DNA of 41,111 nt from a virus. Both the position numbers and the translations under genes were made by a program. The notes below the pieces were generated by a model. That model saw nothing but the letters and a program-made list of their open reading frames with translations. It made no database searches and was not told where the DNA came from. Positions 1-7,440 of the stretch are shown here, piece after piece. The first letter of the stretch is position 1; each line of letters opens with the position of its first letter. Location: positions 1 through 41,111 of the IMG/VR virus record IMGVR_UViG_3300032242_001204; one strand, written 5' to 3'.

Positions 1-1293
1 AAAACATTATCTTCAGCAGTTGCTACAGGTGGAATTACACATAACGGTTCTACATCTGGAACAATTGTTCTTCAGGCATCCGCAGTTGCTGGATCAAATA
101 CATTAACACTCCCAGCAGCAACAGATACCCTTGTTGGTAAGGCTACAACAGATACCCTTACAAATAAGACATTAGATACTGCAGGAACTGGTAACGTTCT
201 TAAAATTAATGGTACTCAAGTATCAGCAGTTACAGGTACTGGTTCAGTAGTACTTGCAGCATCTCCTACCTTAACTGGTACAGTGTCTGCAGCAGCGGTA
301 ACAACAACTGGTGACGTAACAGTTGGCGGTAACTTGACAGTTAATGGTACAACTACCACAATTAACTCAACTACTCTTAATACAACAGAGCAGGTTCTTG
401 TTATCTCTAATGCAGCATCGCCAACAGATGTAACTGCAAATGGTGCGGGAATTACAATTAAGGGTGCTACAGATAAGACAATTAAATGGTATTCATCAAC
501 AGGTGCTGTTACATTCTCTGAAAATATTGATCTTGCTTCAGGTAAGACATATAAGATTAATGGAACTACTGTCCTTTCCGCTACAGCGGTTGGTGGACAA
601 ACAATTCCAGCATCAGCAATTGTTGGTTTGACAGATACTCAGACTTTGACTAATAAGACAATATCTGGTTCATCAAATACATTGTCAAATATTGCTAACT
701 CAAGCTTGACAAATTCAACAATATCTGGTGTGGCACTCGGATCAAACTTAGCAGCCTTGACCACTGGCACAGGCTTGACTGGAGCATCTTATAACGGATC
801 TGGTGCTATAACACATGCTATTGATACAACAGTAGTTGCAACTTTGACTGGAACTCAAACTCTTACAAATAAGACTTTGACATCTCCATCACTTGGAACC
901 CCTACTGTAACTGGAACAATTACTTTATCTTCATCTGGAGCTACATTCTCAGATTCTACAGTTCAAACAACTGCTGGTGTTCCATCGGTTACCCCAATAG
1001 ACAATAACGTTTTTGCTACTGGAACTGTAAACTTGGCATCTGGTTATAAAGATTATATGTTCAAGGTTGGAGCAAGCGTTACTGTAACCTTACAGCAAGA
1101 TTCTGCAGCTACTTATCCAGTTGGAACTTCTATTGATTTCTATGCAAATGGAACTGGAGCAGCATTTGCTGCAGGAACTGGTGTAACAATTATAAATACC
1201 CCAGGACTTAAGTTTAGAGCGGTTGGATCAGTTGCAACAGCAATGAAGGTAGCAACAAATACATGGTTAGTCTTCGGAGACTTGTCAGCATAA
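1..1293 (+). CDS. Tail fibre protein, 5'-truncated by window edge
   Basis: The frame is open from base 1, so the gene starts upstream of the window; the GTG at 283 is internal and not a credible start. The visible 430 residues are Thr/Ser/Gly/Asn-rich and carry three copies of a (D/G)TxTLTNKT-type repeat, near nucleotides 148, 628 and 850, plus a GNLTVNGTTTTINSTT segment. Both are typical of phage fibre shafts built of short beta repeats. The last 90 residues or so lose the repeat and look like a compact beta-rich tip ending in TWLVFGDLSA. The role is probably host-surface binding or a side fibre. The next gene follows after 18 bases, so the two are likely co-transcribed. The fibre assignment is firm by style; the receptor is unknown. 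Confidence 0.8.
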   Translation, partial: KTLSSAVATGGITHNGSTSGTIVLQASAVAGSNTLTLPAATDTLVGKATTDTLTNKTLDTAGTGNVLKINGTQVSAVTGTGSVVLAASPTLTGTVSAAAVTTTGDVTVGGNLTVNGTTTTINSTTLNTTEQVLVISNAASPTDVTANGAGITIKGATDKTIKWYSSTGAVTFSENIDLASGKTYKINGTTVLSATAVGGQTIPASAIVGLTDTQTLTNKTISGSSNTLSNIANSSLTNSTISGVALGSNLAALTTGTGLTGASYNGSGAITHAIDTTVVATLTGTQTLTNKTLTSPSLGTPTVTGTITLSSSGATFSDSTVQTTAGVPSVTPIDNNVFATGTVNLASGYKDYMFKVGASVTVTLQQDSAATYPVGTSIDFYANGTGAAFAAGTGVTIINTPGLKFRAVGSVATAMKVATNTWLVFGDLSA

Positions 1294-1311
1294 AGAATAG
1301 GAGACTGAAAA

Positions 1312-2274
1312 ATGTCAAAACAAGCAGGTAGATTCTCGGAATCAGCAAATGATTTTCTAAACCCACAGGCGGTTACTGGTTTAACCGCCACGGATGTAGG
1401 CACAGACAGACCATATCTGGCTACTGCTAACACTACATCAGCTGCTTCAGCAGCGGGAACAGGTGGATCTGCATCTATTGCTTGGACACTTCCTTCTACT
1501 TCATCTGCGGCTACATCCTATACAATTACTACTACACCAGCAACATATACTGTGATAACTGGAACAGCAACTACTTCTTATACATTTCAAGGGTTAGCTT
1601 CAGCAACATCTTATACATTTACTGTAGTTGCCACCAATGCAGCAGGAAGCTCTCCTAGCACAACTTCTAGTTCAGTTACAATTACTACAAATCCATCAGC
1701 ACCGACTTCCGTTACTGGAACTTCTCCATCAGTATTAACAGATCAAATAACTTGGTCCGCTCCAACCAGCAATGGAGGCAAAGCAATAACATCATATACA
1801 ATAATTGCTTCTGCTCCAGATGGAAGTACTTATCCAAATGTAACTTCTCCATTTTCACATGCAGAACCAGACGGAAGTACTATAACGTTTTCAGTTTATG
1901 CATTGAATGCCAACTCAGTAACAACAAAATCTGCAGCAGGTACCGCTGCAGTTACTGTTACACCACCATTCTTCCCACCATTCTTTCCACCATTCTTCCC
2001 GTTCTTCCCACCATTCTTTCCACCATTCTTCCCACCTTCTTTCCCATTCTTCCCGCCATACTTCCCATACTTCCCATTCTTCCCACCTTCTTTCCCATTC
2101 TTCCCGCCATACTTCCCATACTTCCCATTCTTCCCACCATTCTTCCCACCATACTTTGCTCCACCATACTTCCCATTCTTCCCACCATTCTTCCCAAGTT
2201 TCTGTGCAGCGGTAGCATGTAGACCCGCATGCACTGGTGGATCGTATTGCACTTGTGGGTCATGCCAAGCTTGA
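1312..2274 (+). CDS. Fn3-domain adhesin with FFPP repeat and Cys-rich C-terminus
   Basis: A 320-residue protein with start set by TAGGAGA ten bases upstream. Residues 1-40 are a short N-terminal segment. Residues 50-215 form two fibronectin type III-like domains (SYTITTTP, SYTFTVVATNAAGSSPST, then ITWSAPTSNGGKAITSYTI). Residues 218-297 are almost only Pro, Phe and Tyr in units such as FFPPFFPP, SFPFFPPYFPYFP and FFPPYFAPPYF. The last 23 residues hold six cysteines (CAAVAC, RPAC, GGSYC, TC, GSC). It is probably a tail-associated adhesin or an extended virion spike. The FFPP block is aromatic and proline-rich enough to form a rigid extended rod or a hydrophobic surface anchor, and the cysteines could cross-link or bind metal. 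A related block begins at the end of the window in another gene. The nearby prolyl-hydroxylase-like genes make the prolines candidate substrates (inference). Confidence 0.8.
   Translation: MSKQAGRFSESANDFLNPQAVTGLTATDVGTDRPYLATANTTSAASAAGTGGSASIAWTLPSTSSAATSYTITTTPATYTVITGTATTSYTFQGLASATSYTFTVVATNAAGSSPSTTSSSVTITTNPSAPTSVTGTSPSVLTDQITWSAPTSNGGKAITSYTIIASAPDGSTYPNVTSPFSHAEPDGSTITFSVYALNANSVTTKSAAGTAAVTVTPPFFPPFFPPFFPFFPPFFPPFFPPSFPFFPPYFPYFPFFPPSFPFFPPYFPYFPFFPPFFPPYFAPPYFPFFPPFFPSFCAAVACRPACTGGSYCTCGSCQA
1963..2202 (+). repeat. FFPP-coding repeat with a perfect 51-bp tandem duplication
   Basis: This run of CCA/CCG and TTC/TTT/TAC codons encodes residues 218-297 of the upstream adhesin. The basic unit is 12 bp (Pro-Pro-Phe-Phe). 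Within it, a 51-bp (17-codon) unit starting CCCACCTTCT occurs twice in tandem, at 2031-2081 and 2082-2132, with no differences that I can see. The duplication is in frame and suggests recent expansion by slippage or unequal recombination, so copy number may vary between relatives. Confidence 0.85.
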
Positions 2275-2280
2275 TGTTAA

Positions 2281-2321
2281 TTAATATAAAGGGTATAATA
2301 AATATATACCCTTTATATTAA
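2281..2321 (+). terminator. Perfect 17-bp A/T-rich hairpin, likely terminator
   Basis: Bases 2281-2297 are exactly complementary to 2305-2321 around the 7-base loop ATAAATA. The core pairs are AAAGGGTATA with TATACCCTTT. It lies seven bases after the Fn3-FFPP stop codon and is followed by A/T-rich DNA. It is probably a terminator or an mRNA-stabilising 3' hairpin. The stem has only three G-C pairs, so it is weaker than the terminators at 15307 and 19222. The left arm also contains TATAAT at 2294-2299, so a promoter or operator role is possible. Confidence 0.6.
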
Positions 2322-2352
2322 ATATAAATAGTATTAAATAAAAGGAGAAAAA

Positions 2353-2826
2353 ATGCAATTTAACAAATACGCTTTTGCTACAGAAATAGAAGAAGGTTCT
2401 AATTTATTTGAAGTTTTTTATATTTCTGTATTTGAATCAGATTCAGATATAGCCAAAAGATGGAAAATTGGTACATCAGATGGTAAAGCAATTGTTTTAA
2501 ATGTTACAGATTATGTAAAAAATAATAAAATTACATTTGGATCAGTTTGGGATGGAAATAAGTTTATACTGCCAGCCGTTCAAGATAATTCTGAAATGCT
2601 TAAAGGTTTAGATACATTAGATCCATGGGTTTATGAGTCAGGTTCTTTATTTTTTGCATTAATTTCTAATAATAAAGTTTTTGGCAGAAGCATAGAACAT
2701 TTAAATATTGAAATGTGGGATGCAGCCACTTCAAATAAAGTTATATTGTTAGACTTAACAGATATAAAGCCTTTTGGAGTTGGCTATGTCTGGGATGGTT
2801 CAACACTAACTCCTCCAACAGAATAA
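2353..2826 (+). CDS. Small tail-fibre-like protein with duplicated VWDG motif
   Basis: A 157-residue protein starting at ATG after AAAGGAGAAAAA, a good ribosome-binding site. It appears to be two copies of one beta-rich module. Each has an Ile-Ser/Phe strand, an LNVTDYV or LDLTDIK segment and an FGSVWDGNKF or GYVWDGSTLTPP ending. (Y/V)VWDG near a C-terminus is common in phage tail-fibre and virion accessory proteins. It sits between an adhesin gene and the oxygenase cassette, directly after a hairpin, so it probably opens a new transcription unit. The function is not known beyond a likely virion or fibre-associated role. Confidence 0.6.
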   Translation: MQFNKYAFATEIEEGSNLFEVFYISVFESDSDIAKRWKIGTSDGKAIVLNVTDYVKNNKITFGSVWDGNKFILPAVQDNSEMLKGLDTLDPWVYESGSLFFALISNNKVFGRSIEHLNIEMWDAATSNKVILLDLTDIKPFGVGYVWDGSTLTPPTE

Positions 2827-2840
2827 TAGAAAGTTTACTT

Positions 2841-3080
2841 ATGTCAAAATGGAATGATTGGAAAAATAATCTTGGGGACTCACGTCCTTGGCACCTTTTA
2901 AATCCAAATAAAATTGTAGATGACGAAGAAGTTCCAAAAAATAGATTAGAAATTTGCAAAGCCTGTCCAAGATTTGTTTCGCTTACAAAGCAGTGCTTAG
3001 AGTGCGGTTGTTTTATGCCAGCAAAAGTTCACCTTGCAGATGCAGAATGTCCTTTAAAAAAATGGGGCAAATCTGAATAG
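2841..3080 (+). CDS. Small Cys4 zinc-binding protein (DUF6171-like)
   Basis: 79 residues containing CKACPRF, then TKQCLECGCFM, then ADAECPLKKW. The spacing CxxC, CxxCxC and a last C matches a small family of predicted zinc-binding proteins found in many tailed phages, known to me as DUF6171-like (from memory). No catalytic residues are visible. The gene starts 15 bases after the previous stop with a weak ribosome site, and its stop overlaps the GTG start of the next gene by one base, so it is part of the oxygenase-cassette operon. The role is unknown; metal-dependent protein binding is a guess. Confidence 0.65.
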   Translation: MSKWNDWKNNLGDSRPWHLLNPNKIVDDEEVPKNRLEICKACPRFVSLTKQCLECGCFMPAKVHLADAECPLKKWGKSE

Positions 3081-3829
3081 TGTTTTCTAAACCTTATATA
3101 AAATTTTATAAAAATAATTTAAATATAGATTATCCTAATATAAAACAATCTGGAGTTATTAGATCTTGGATGGATAAAACCTATAAGAAAGTAGCTTATC
3201 TTTGCTCCCCAATGGTCAATGCAAATGCTCATGGATGGGTAATTGAACTACCTCAAGATGTAATTATTAAATGGGATGGAAAGTCAGAAGGTTTGGATGG
3301 TGAAAATCTGAATCATGTAAAAGTAATTTCTGGTAAAACATATAATGATTTTGAATTAATTTCAGAATCACCTGGCGTTGGCTCTGTAACATTTCTTCTT
3401 AATGTTTTTGCTAAAACTGATAATAATCATTATATAATAATAACAGGCCAACCAAATTTTATATTTCCAGATGCTACTGCGTTAACAACTTTAATAAGAT
3501 CTGATTTTTATAATTATCAAGAATTGTCTGTTGGTTGGAAGATAAATACAAAAGATAAAGAAATAGTATTCCCCAAAGGAATGCCAATCGCATTTATTTA
3601 TATATATCCAAAAAGACTAATAGAGTCTACAGCAGTTACAATTCAACCAGTATCAGATAAAATAAAAAAAGATGCAGATACGTATATAAAAAAAAGAGAT
3701 AGTCATTTTAAAAAAAATGGTTTATACAATTTTCCACGGTTTTATAAAAATGGCATAGGGCCAAACAATGAAAAATTTTTAGATTCTCCACTTAAAGTAA
3801 GCATAAAGCCACCAACGATTAATTATTAA
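3080..3829 (+). CDS. DUF6065-like protein A
   Basis: 249 residues with a GTG start that overlaps the previous stop (TAGTG). It resembles the gene at 6036: both begin with SxVxRxWMDxT, followed by a Cys-(S/F)-P-(M/L) segment, an Ala-Asn...GW-(V/T)-I strand and a (K/V)WDG motif, and later by an IAFIYIYPKRL-type strand (compare IATFIPISLKRL). I recognise this as the DUF6065 type, a beta-rich family seen in viruses and bacteria next to 2OG oxygenases; its biochemical function is unknown to me. Because each such gene here is followed by an oxygenase gene, it may be a partner, carrier or substrate-recognition subunit. Family call moderately sure; role inferred. Confidence 0.55.
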   Translation: MFSKPYIKFYKNNLNIDYPNIKQSGVIRSWMDKTYKKVAYLCSPMVNANAHGWVIELPQDVIIKWDGKSEGLDGENLNHVKVISGKTYNDFELISESPGVGSVTFLLNVFAKTDNNHYIIITGQPNFIFPDATALTTLIRSDFYNYQELSVGWKINTKDKEIVFPKGMPIAFIYIYPKRLIESTAVTIQPVSDKIKKDADTYIKKRDSHFKKNGLYNFPRFYKNGIGPNNEKFLDSPLKVSIKPPTINY

Positions 3830-3833
3830 TATA

Positions 3834-3842
3834 TGATATAAT
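3834..3842 (+). promoter_or_regulatory. Extended -10 promoter TGATATAAT
   Basis: TGA-TATAAT lies in the 32-bp gap before the first oxygenase gene and matches the TGn-TATAAT sites found ahead of several other gene groups here. No TTGACA-like box lies 16-18 bases upstream. Further TATAAT copies at 3842-3847 and 3848-3853 make the exact start uncertain. Transcription would begin about ten bases before the Shine-Dalgarno at 3857. Confidence 0.45.
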
Positions 3843-3867
3843 ATAATTATAATAGATAGGAATGTTA

Positions 3868-4575
3868 ATGAACATTTACGATGAAAATGAAAACACTTGG
3901 TTTACTAAAGATAGATCAGAAACATCTTCAAATAGAGTAGCAAGAACTTTACAAAACAATATTTTAGTAATAAATCCAGGTTTAGGATTAAATATTTATC
4001 GTAATACTTTTTCTTTAGAAGATTCAAAAAGATATATTGATACGCTTGAATCAAATTTATCAACTAATAAAAAATATAAATGGTCAGAGGCTAAAGTAAC
4101 AAATTCAGATATGCCTATTAAAAAAGCAAGAGATTGCGTAGATTTTAAATATAAACAAGAAAACCTTGGCCCAAGAGATGAATTCAATTCTGAATTAATT
4201 GATTTGCATGAAGAAATTTATCAAAAATTAAAACTTTGTATAGATGATTATGCTCATTATTGGGGAATTAATGTTGTATATTATGAAGCTTTTAATTTTG
4301 TAAAGTATGAAGGTGAGGGTACTCATTTTAATATTCATGCTGATCATGGCCCAGCTTATAACTGCACTGTCTCTGCAGTTATTTACATTAATGATGATTA
4401 TGAAGGCGGGGAGATCAAGTTTCCAAGACTAGATAATTTTGTACATACTCCAAAAGTAGGAGACATAGCAATCTTCCCGTCAAATTATATTTATGAGCAT
4501 GCTTCGTTACCTATTGTGTCTGGAACAAAGTATTGTGTTGTCATCATGACCGATATAAATACATTAAGCCATTAA
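3868..4575 (+). CDS. 2OG-Fe(II) oxygenase 1 (prolyl-4-hydroxylase type)
   Basis: 235 residues. I start at ATG 3868, six bases after TAGGA; an in-frame ATG at 3862 lies too close to that site. The family uses 2-oxoglutarate, O2 and Fe(II) to hydroxylate a substrate, often proline. The double-stranded beta-helix core is visible: H157-A-D159 as the first two metal ligands, then YINDDYEGGEIKF, then the distal H211 in YIYEHAS, then K221 in SGTKY as the likely 2-oxoglutarate anchor. All key residues are present. It is closest to oxygenase 2, sharing EAFNF, YNCTVS and FPSNY. It follows a DUF6065-like gene. Substrate unknown; the FFPP proteins are candidates. Confidence 0.85.
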   Translation: MNIYDENENTWFTKDRSETSSNRVARTLQNNILVINPGLGLNIYRNTFSLEDSKRYIDTLESNLSTNKKYKWSEAKVTNSDMPIKKARDCVDFKYKQENLGPRDEFNSELIDLHEEIYQKLKLCIDDYAHYWGINVVYYEAFNFVKYEGEGTHFNIHADHGPAYNCTVSAVIYINDDYEGGEIKFPRLDNFVHTPKVGDIAIFPSNYIYEHASLPIVSGTKYCVVIMTDINTLSH

Positions 4576-4578
4576 CCA

Positions 4579-5358
4579 ATGGAATTAAAAAATAAAATTA
4601 TTAAGTTTAAGTCTTTTAGACCTTGGCTTAAAGAAGACAGCATCTCGACCCCTAGTTCAACTCAGGGAGCAATACCAGATTGGTATAAAGAGGCAGATAG
4701 GTTTGCAAAAAATCCTTATAATGGAGAATATTATAAAGCTCCAAAAACAGTTTGCCCTTTTCCCAAAGAAGGAACTACAGATGATTATGGGATGATACCA
4801 ACGTGGAAAGCTTGTCCAGCTATTTTAGATGCTTTTACAACTGGATATGTTTTAAAAACTCCTTGCGATATAACATTTTTTAAAAACAGTCAAAATAAAA
4901 TTGATGTAAAGATAGAAGATAATCAGTATAAAGATTTTTGTACAGCAAGGCCACCCATGCCACAATTTGAACACCCCAAGGGTTATTATAAAGATCATTT
5001 TGCTTGGCAACCAGATTGGGGATTGGAAGTTCCAGAAGGTTATAGTTGTTTATACATGACACCGATGAACAGATTTGATTTACCATTTTTAAATACAACT
5101 GGTATTGTAGATAATGATAAAGTTCATTTATCTGGAACCTTTCCATTTTTTATAATAGATGACTGGGAAGGCACTATTCCAGCGGGAACTCCTTATATGC
5201 AAATTCTTCCATTTAAGAGAGAAAACTGGCAAAGTGAAATAGAAATACTGTCAACAAATACTATTTATGATAAAATGATGGATAATATGAAAATGTACCG
5301 CAAACCAGATGGCGGGATTTACAGAAAAAAAGTCTGGACTAAAAGAGAGTATAGTTAG
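4579..5358 (+). CDS. DUF6065-like / beta-barrel protein B
   Basis: 259 residues starting three bases after the previous stop, with no clear Shine-Dalgarno, so probably translated by coupling. It begins with FKSFRPWLKED and SSTQGAIPDWYKEA, has a CPFPKEG segment, KACPAILDAF, then TPCDITFFKN, and a beta-rich second half with SCLYMTPMNRFDLPF, FPFFIIDDWEGTIPAGTP and LPFKRENW. The last part (a strand, a PxGTP turn, a strand) parallels the end of the DUF6065-like proteins at 3080 and 6036, so I place it as a divergent relative. I see no catalytic signature. It lies between two oxygenase genes and may serve the same pathway. Confidence 0.5.
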   Translation: MELKNKIIKFKSFRPWLKEDSISTPSSTQGAIPDWYKEADRFAKNPYNGEYYKAPKTVCPFPKEGTTDDYGMIPTWKACPAILDAFTTGYVLKTPCDITFFKNSQNKIDVKIEDNQYKDFCTARPPMPQFEHPKGYYKDHFAWQPDWGLEVPEGYSCLYMTPMNRFDLPFLNTTGIVDNDKVHLSGTFPFFIIDDWEGTIPAGTPYMQILPFKRENWQSEIEILSTNTIYDKMMDNMKMYRKPDGGIYRKKVWTKREYS

Positions 5359-5365
5359 GAATAAA

Positions 5366-6043
5366 ATGCAAACTTGGACTGAAAAAGAAATGCTAGGCAA
5401 TGGTATTGTTTGTTATAGAAACGTTATTAAGCCAGAATTTGATGTTATTAATAAATTAGAAAATATATTGGGCAAAGCAGCACCTTATGGTCAGATATCT
5501 GATGATGGTAAAAGATATCATTGGTATCCAGCATATGTAGGTTATCAACAATTGATGCCAGAATATCGTGACTGCTATGATTTTAAATTTAAGAAAACAG
5601 ATATACAGGCAGATACAACAGAAGATTCATTACGCTTGCAAGATGTATGGCAAGATGTTTACGATGCTCAGTTTGCAGCAGTAGAAGATTATAGAAGTAT
5701 GTTTAATATTATGGAATTAAAATATTGGGAAGCATTTAATTTTATTAAATATGGTCCAGGTCAGCATTTCCAAGAACATCATGATCATGGGTTTTCTTAT
5801 AATTGTACAGTATCTCTTGTTGCATATGTCAACGATGACTACGAAGGCGGAGAATTGTACTTTAGATTGCAAGAATTAAACATAAAACCTAAAGCTGGAG
5901 ATCTATATATATTCCCTTCAAACTATATGTATCCACATAGAGCTATGCCAGTAACATCTGGAACAAAATATTCAATTGTTACTATGTTAGATTATAATAA
6001 AAAATTCCATACACCAGAAATGTATATACCAGACAATGACTAA
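5366..6043 (+). CDS. 2OG-Fe(II) oxygenase 2 (prolyl-4-hydroxylase type)
   Basis: 225 residues from ATG 5366, preceded by TTAGGA and starting eight bases after the previous stop. A GTG at 5309 in the same frame would overlap the upstream gene by 50 bases and is less likely. Core motifs: H138-H-D140 in QEHHDHG, then YVNDDYEGGELYF, then the distal H191 in MYPHRA, then a lysine in SGTKYSIV. All metal and co-substrate residues are kept. Close sequence likeness to oxygenase 1 across the core points to a duplication. Its end overlaps the next gene by eight bases. Substrate unknown. Confidence 0.85.
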   Translation: MQTWTEKEMLGNGIVCYRNVIKPEFDVINKLENILGKAAPYGQISDDGKRYHWYPAYVGYQQLMPEYRDCYDFKFKKTDIQADTTEDSLRLQDVWQDVYDAQFAAVEDYRSMFNIMELKYWEAFNFIKYGPGQHFQEHHDHGFSYNCTVSLVAYVNDDYEGGELYFRLQELNIKPKAGDLYIFPSNYMYPHRAMPVTSGTKYSIVTMLDYNKKFHTPEMYIPDND

Positions 6044-6755
6044 AATTTTAGCTTACAAAACGCCAAACCATCCAGTAGTAATAGAGCAATCAAAAGTTCA
6101 AAGAGATTGGATGGATGAAACTGCTGGAAAGCATGTTTACAAGTGTTTTCCTTTAAGCTTAGCAAACCAGGTGGGATGGACAATATCTTTTACAAAAGAT
6201 ATCGAGTTTGTTTGGGATGGTATAACAGATACAACTCCAGATCATGTAACGATATTGCAAAGTGGAGGATTAACTGATACAAATAGGGCAAATGCAACAA
6301 TAACCTTTCATAGTGGAATACAGTTTAAAACTGATGAAGATATGTCTGTTTTATGTATACCCCCTGCAAATTTGTTTATAGATGGTTTAGTTCCGTATAC
6401 CTCCGTAATATCAACTTCTTTTTTGGACGAACCTTACCCGATTGCTTGGAGAATAACAAAGCCCAATCATAAATTTTTAATAAAAGCTGGAACGCCGATT
6501 GCTACTTTTATTCCTATTTCTTTAAAACGTTTATCGGAAATTGAATTAGATGTTTATGATAAAGTGTTTGAAGAAAATTACCATAAGTTTAGAGAAGAAA
6601 GAGGCGAAGCTTGGGCAGAATTGACTGCCAAGGGCGGATTTACTAATTTCTATAGAGATGCTGTAGATCACAAAGGAAATTCAATAGGAAAACATGAAGT
6701 AAAGTCTTTAACAATGAAAATCAATGATTTTACTACATCTAGTCAGGTGGTATAA
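6036..6755 (+). CDS. DUF6065-like protein C
   Basis: 239 residues, start ATG overlapping the end of oxygenase 2 (ATGACTAA). It is the best match in this window to the gene at 3080: SKVQRDWMDET, YKCFPLSLANQVGWTI, FVWDG, an IPPANLFIDG loop comparable to GQPNFIFPDA, and IATFIPISLKRL. Both end in a Lys/Glu-rich helix followed by FYR-(D/N). The pair shows that a two-gene unit (DUF6065-like plus oxygenase) has been duplicated. Function unknown; tight coupling to oxygenases suggests joint action. Its last bases contain the promoter-like site at 6748. Confidence 0.6.
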   Translation: MTKILAYKTPNHPVVIEQSKVQRDWMDETAGKHVYKCFPLSLANQVGWTISFTKDIEFVWDGITDTTPDHVTILQSGGLTDTNRANATITFHSGIQFKTDEDMSVLCIPPANLFIDGLVPYTSVISTSFLDEPYPIAWRITKPNHKFLIKAGTPIATFIPISLKRLSEIELDVYDKVFEENYHKFREERGEAWAELTAKGGFTNFYRDAVDHKGNSIGKHEVKSLTMKINDFTTSSQVV

Positions 6756-6756
6756 T
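6748..6756 (+). promoter_or_regulatory. Extended -10 promoter TGGTATAAT, possible leaderless start
   Basis: TGG-TATAAT overlaps the end of the DUF6065-like gene. The ATG at 6763 lies only six bases past the hexamer, where RNA synthesis would be expected to begin, so a transcript from here would have almost no leader. An AGGTGG at 6745-6750 offers an alternative ribosome site for longer read-through transcripts. Confidence 0.5.
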
Positions 6757-6762
6757 AGTAGC

Positions 6763-7440
6763 ATGGAAATTACAAATAAAAATATTCATTTTAACGCCCC
6801 AGTATCAATAACTCCTTCGGGATTTTTTGGTGATGATAAGGCAATGATTGTAGAATTAGAAAATTTTATGACAGAAGAAGAAATAGATTTTCTAGATAAT
6901 GCAGCAAGAAATATTAGCATTTGGGACATTACAGAAGATCATGTTAATGAAAATGGCACAGTAATTTATGATTCTAGTTACTGGAAAGATCGAGTAGCAA
7001 GTGCCCCTTCATTAAATAAAAATGATGAAAATATTGTTCCTGTAATTGTAGGCTTGTTTCAAAAACTACAGCCAGTAATAGAAAATTTTTATAATGTTAA
7101 AGCTCAGCCAACAGGACAAACTATTGTTCGCTGGCTTCCAGGGCAGTTGCAAAATCCTCATGCTGATAAAGAATTGCACGATGGCCCAGATGCAGGAAAG
7201 CCAAATGATTTTCCTTGGTATGATCTTGCAAGCTTGTTTTATTTAAATGATGATTATGAAGGTGGAGAACTTTATTTTCCTAACCAAGGAATTAAATTTA
7301 AACCAAAAAGAGGTGCAGCTTACTTTTTCCCAGGAGATAAAAATTTTATACATGGCGTGACAGAAATAAAAAGCGGGATTAGATATACCTGTCCATTTTT
7401 TTGGACTATAACAGAGCATACAGGAGATAGACAGCCATAA
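6763..7440 (+). CDS. 2OG-Fe(II) oxygenase 3 (prolyl-4-hydroxylase type)
   Basis: 225 residues. I use ATG 6763, eight bases after the previous stop; the in-frame start at 6724 would overlap that gene. Core motifs: H133-A-D135 in NPHADKE, then YLNDDYEGGELYF, then H197 in FIHGVTE and R207 in SGIRYTCPFFW. The arginine anchor and the HGV motif are classic for prolyl-4-hydroxylase-like enzymes. The N-terminal 80 residues (MTEEEIDFLDNA) are the helical region usual before the barrel. All key residues are intact. Its stop overlaps the next start (TAATG). Confidence 0.87.
   Translation: MEITNKNIHFNAPVSITPSGFFGDDKAMIVELENFMTEEEIDFLDNAARNISIWDITEDHVNENGTVIYDSSYWKDRVASAPSLNKNDENIVPVIVGLFQKLQPVIENFYNVKAQPTGQTIVRWLPGQLQNPHADKELHDGPDAGKPNDFPWYDLASLFYLNDDYEGGELYFPNQGIKFKPKRGAAYFFPGDKNFIHGVTEIKSGIRYTCPFFWTITEHTGDRQP

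Noticed and set aside
1963-2202. CRISPR-like array
   Set aside because: Units are contiguous 12-bp codon repeats without spacers and are in frame with a protein.
1752-2222. Second plus-strand frame through the FFPP repeat
   Set aside because: The Fn3-FFPP frame has a proper start, ribosome site and recognisable domains; this one is a low-complexity shadow.
1896-2252. Minus-strand frame rich in GGKNGKYGGKNG
   Set aside because: It is the reverse complement of the FFPP repeat; the repetition keeps several frames open. No ribosome site or promoter.
5309-5365. Upstream GTG start for oxygenase 2
   Set aside because: It would overlap the preceding gene by 50 bases and add residues unlike the family; ATG 5366 follows TTAGGA.
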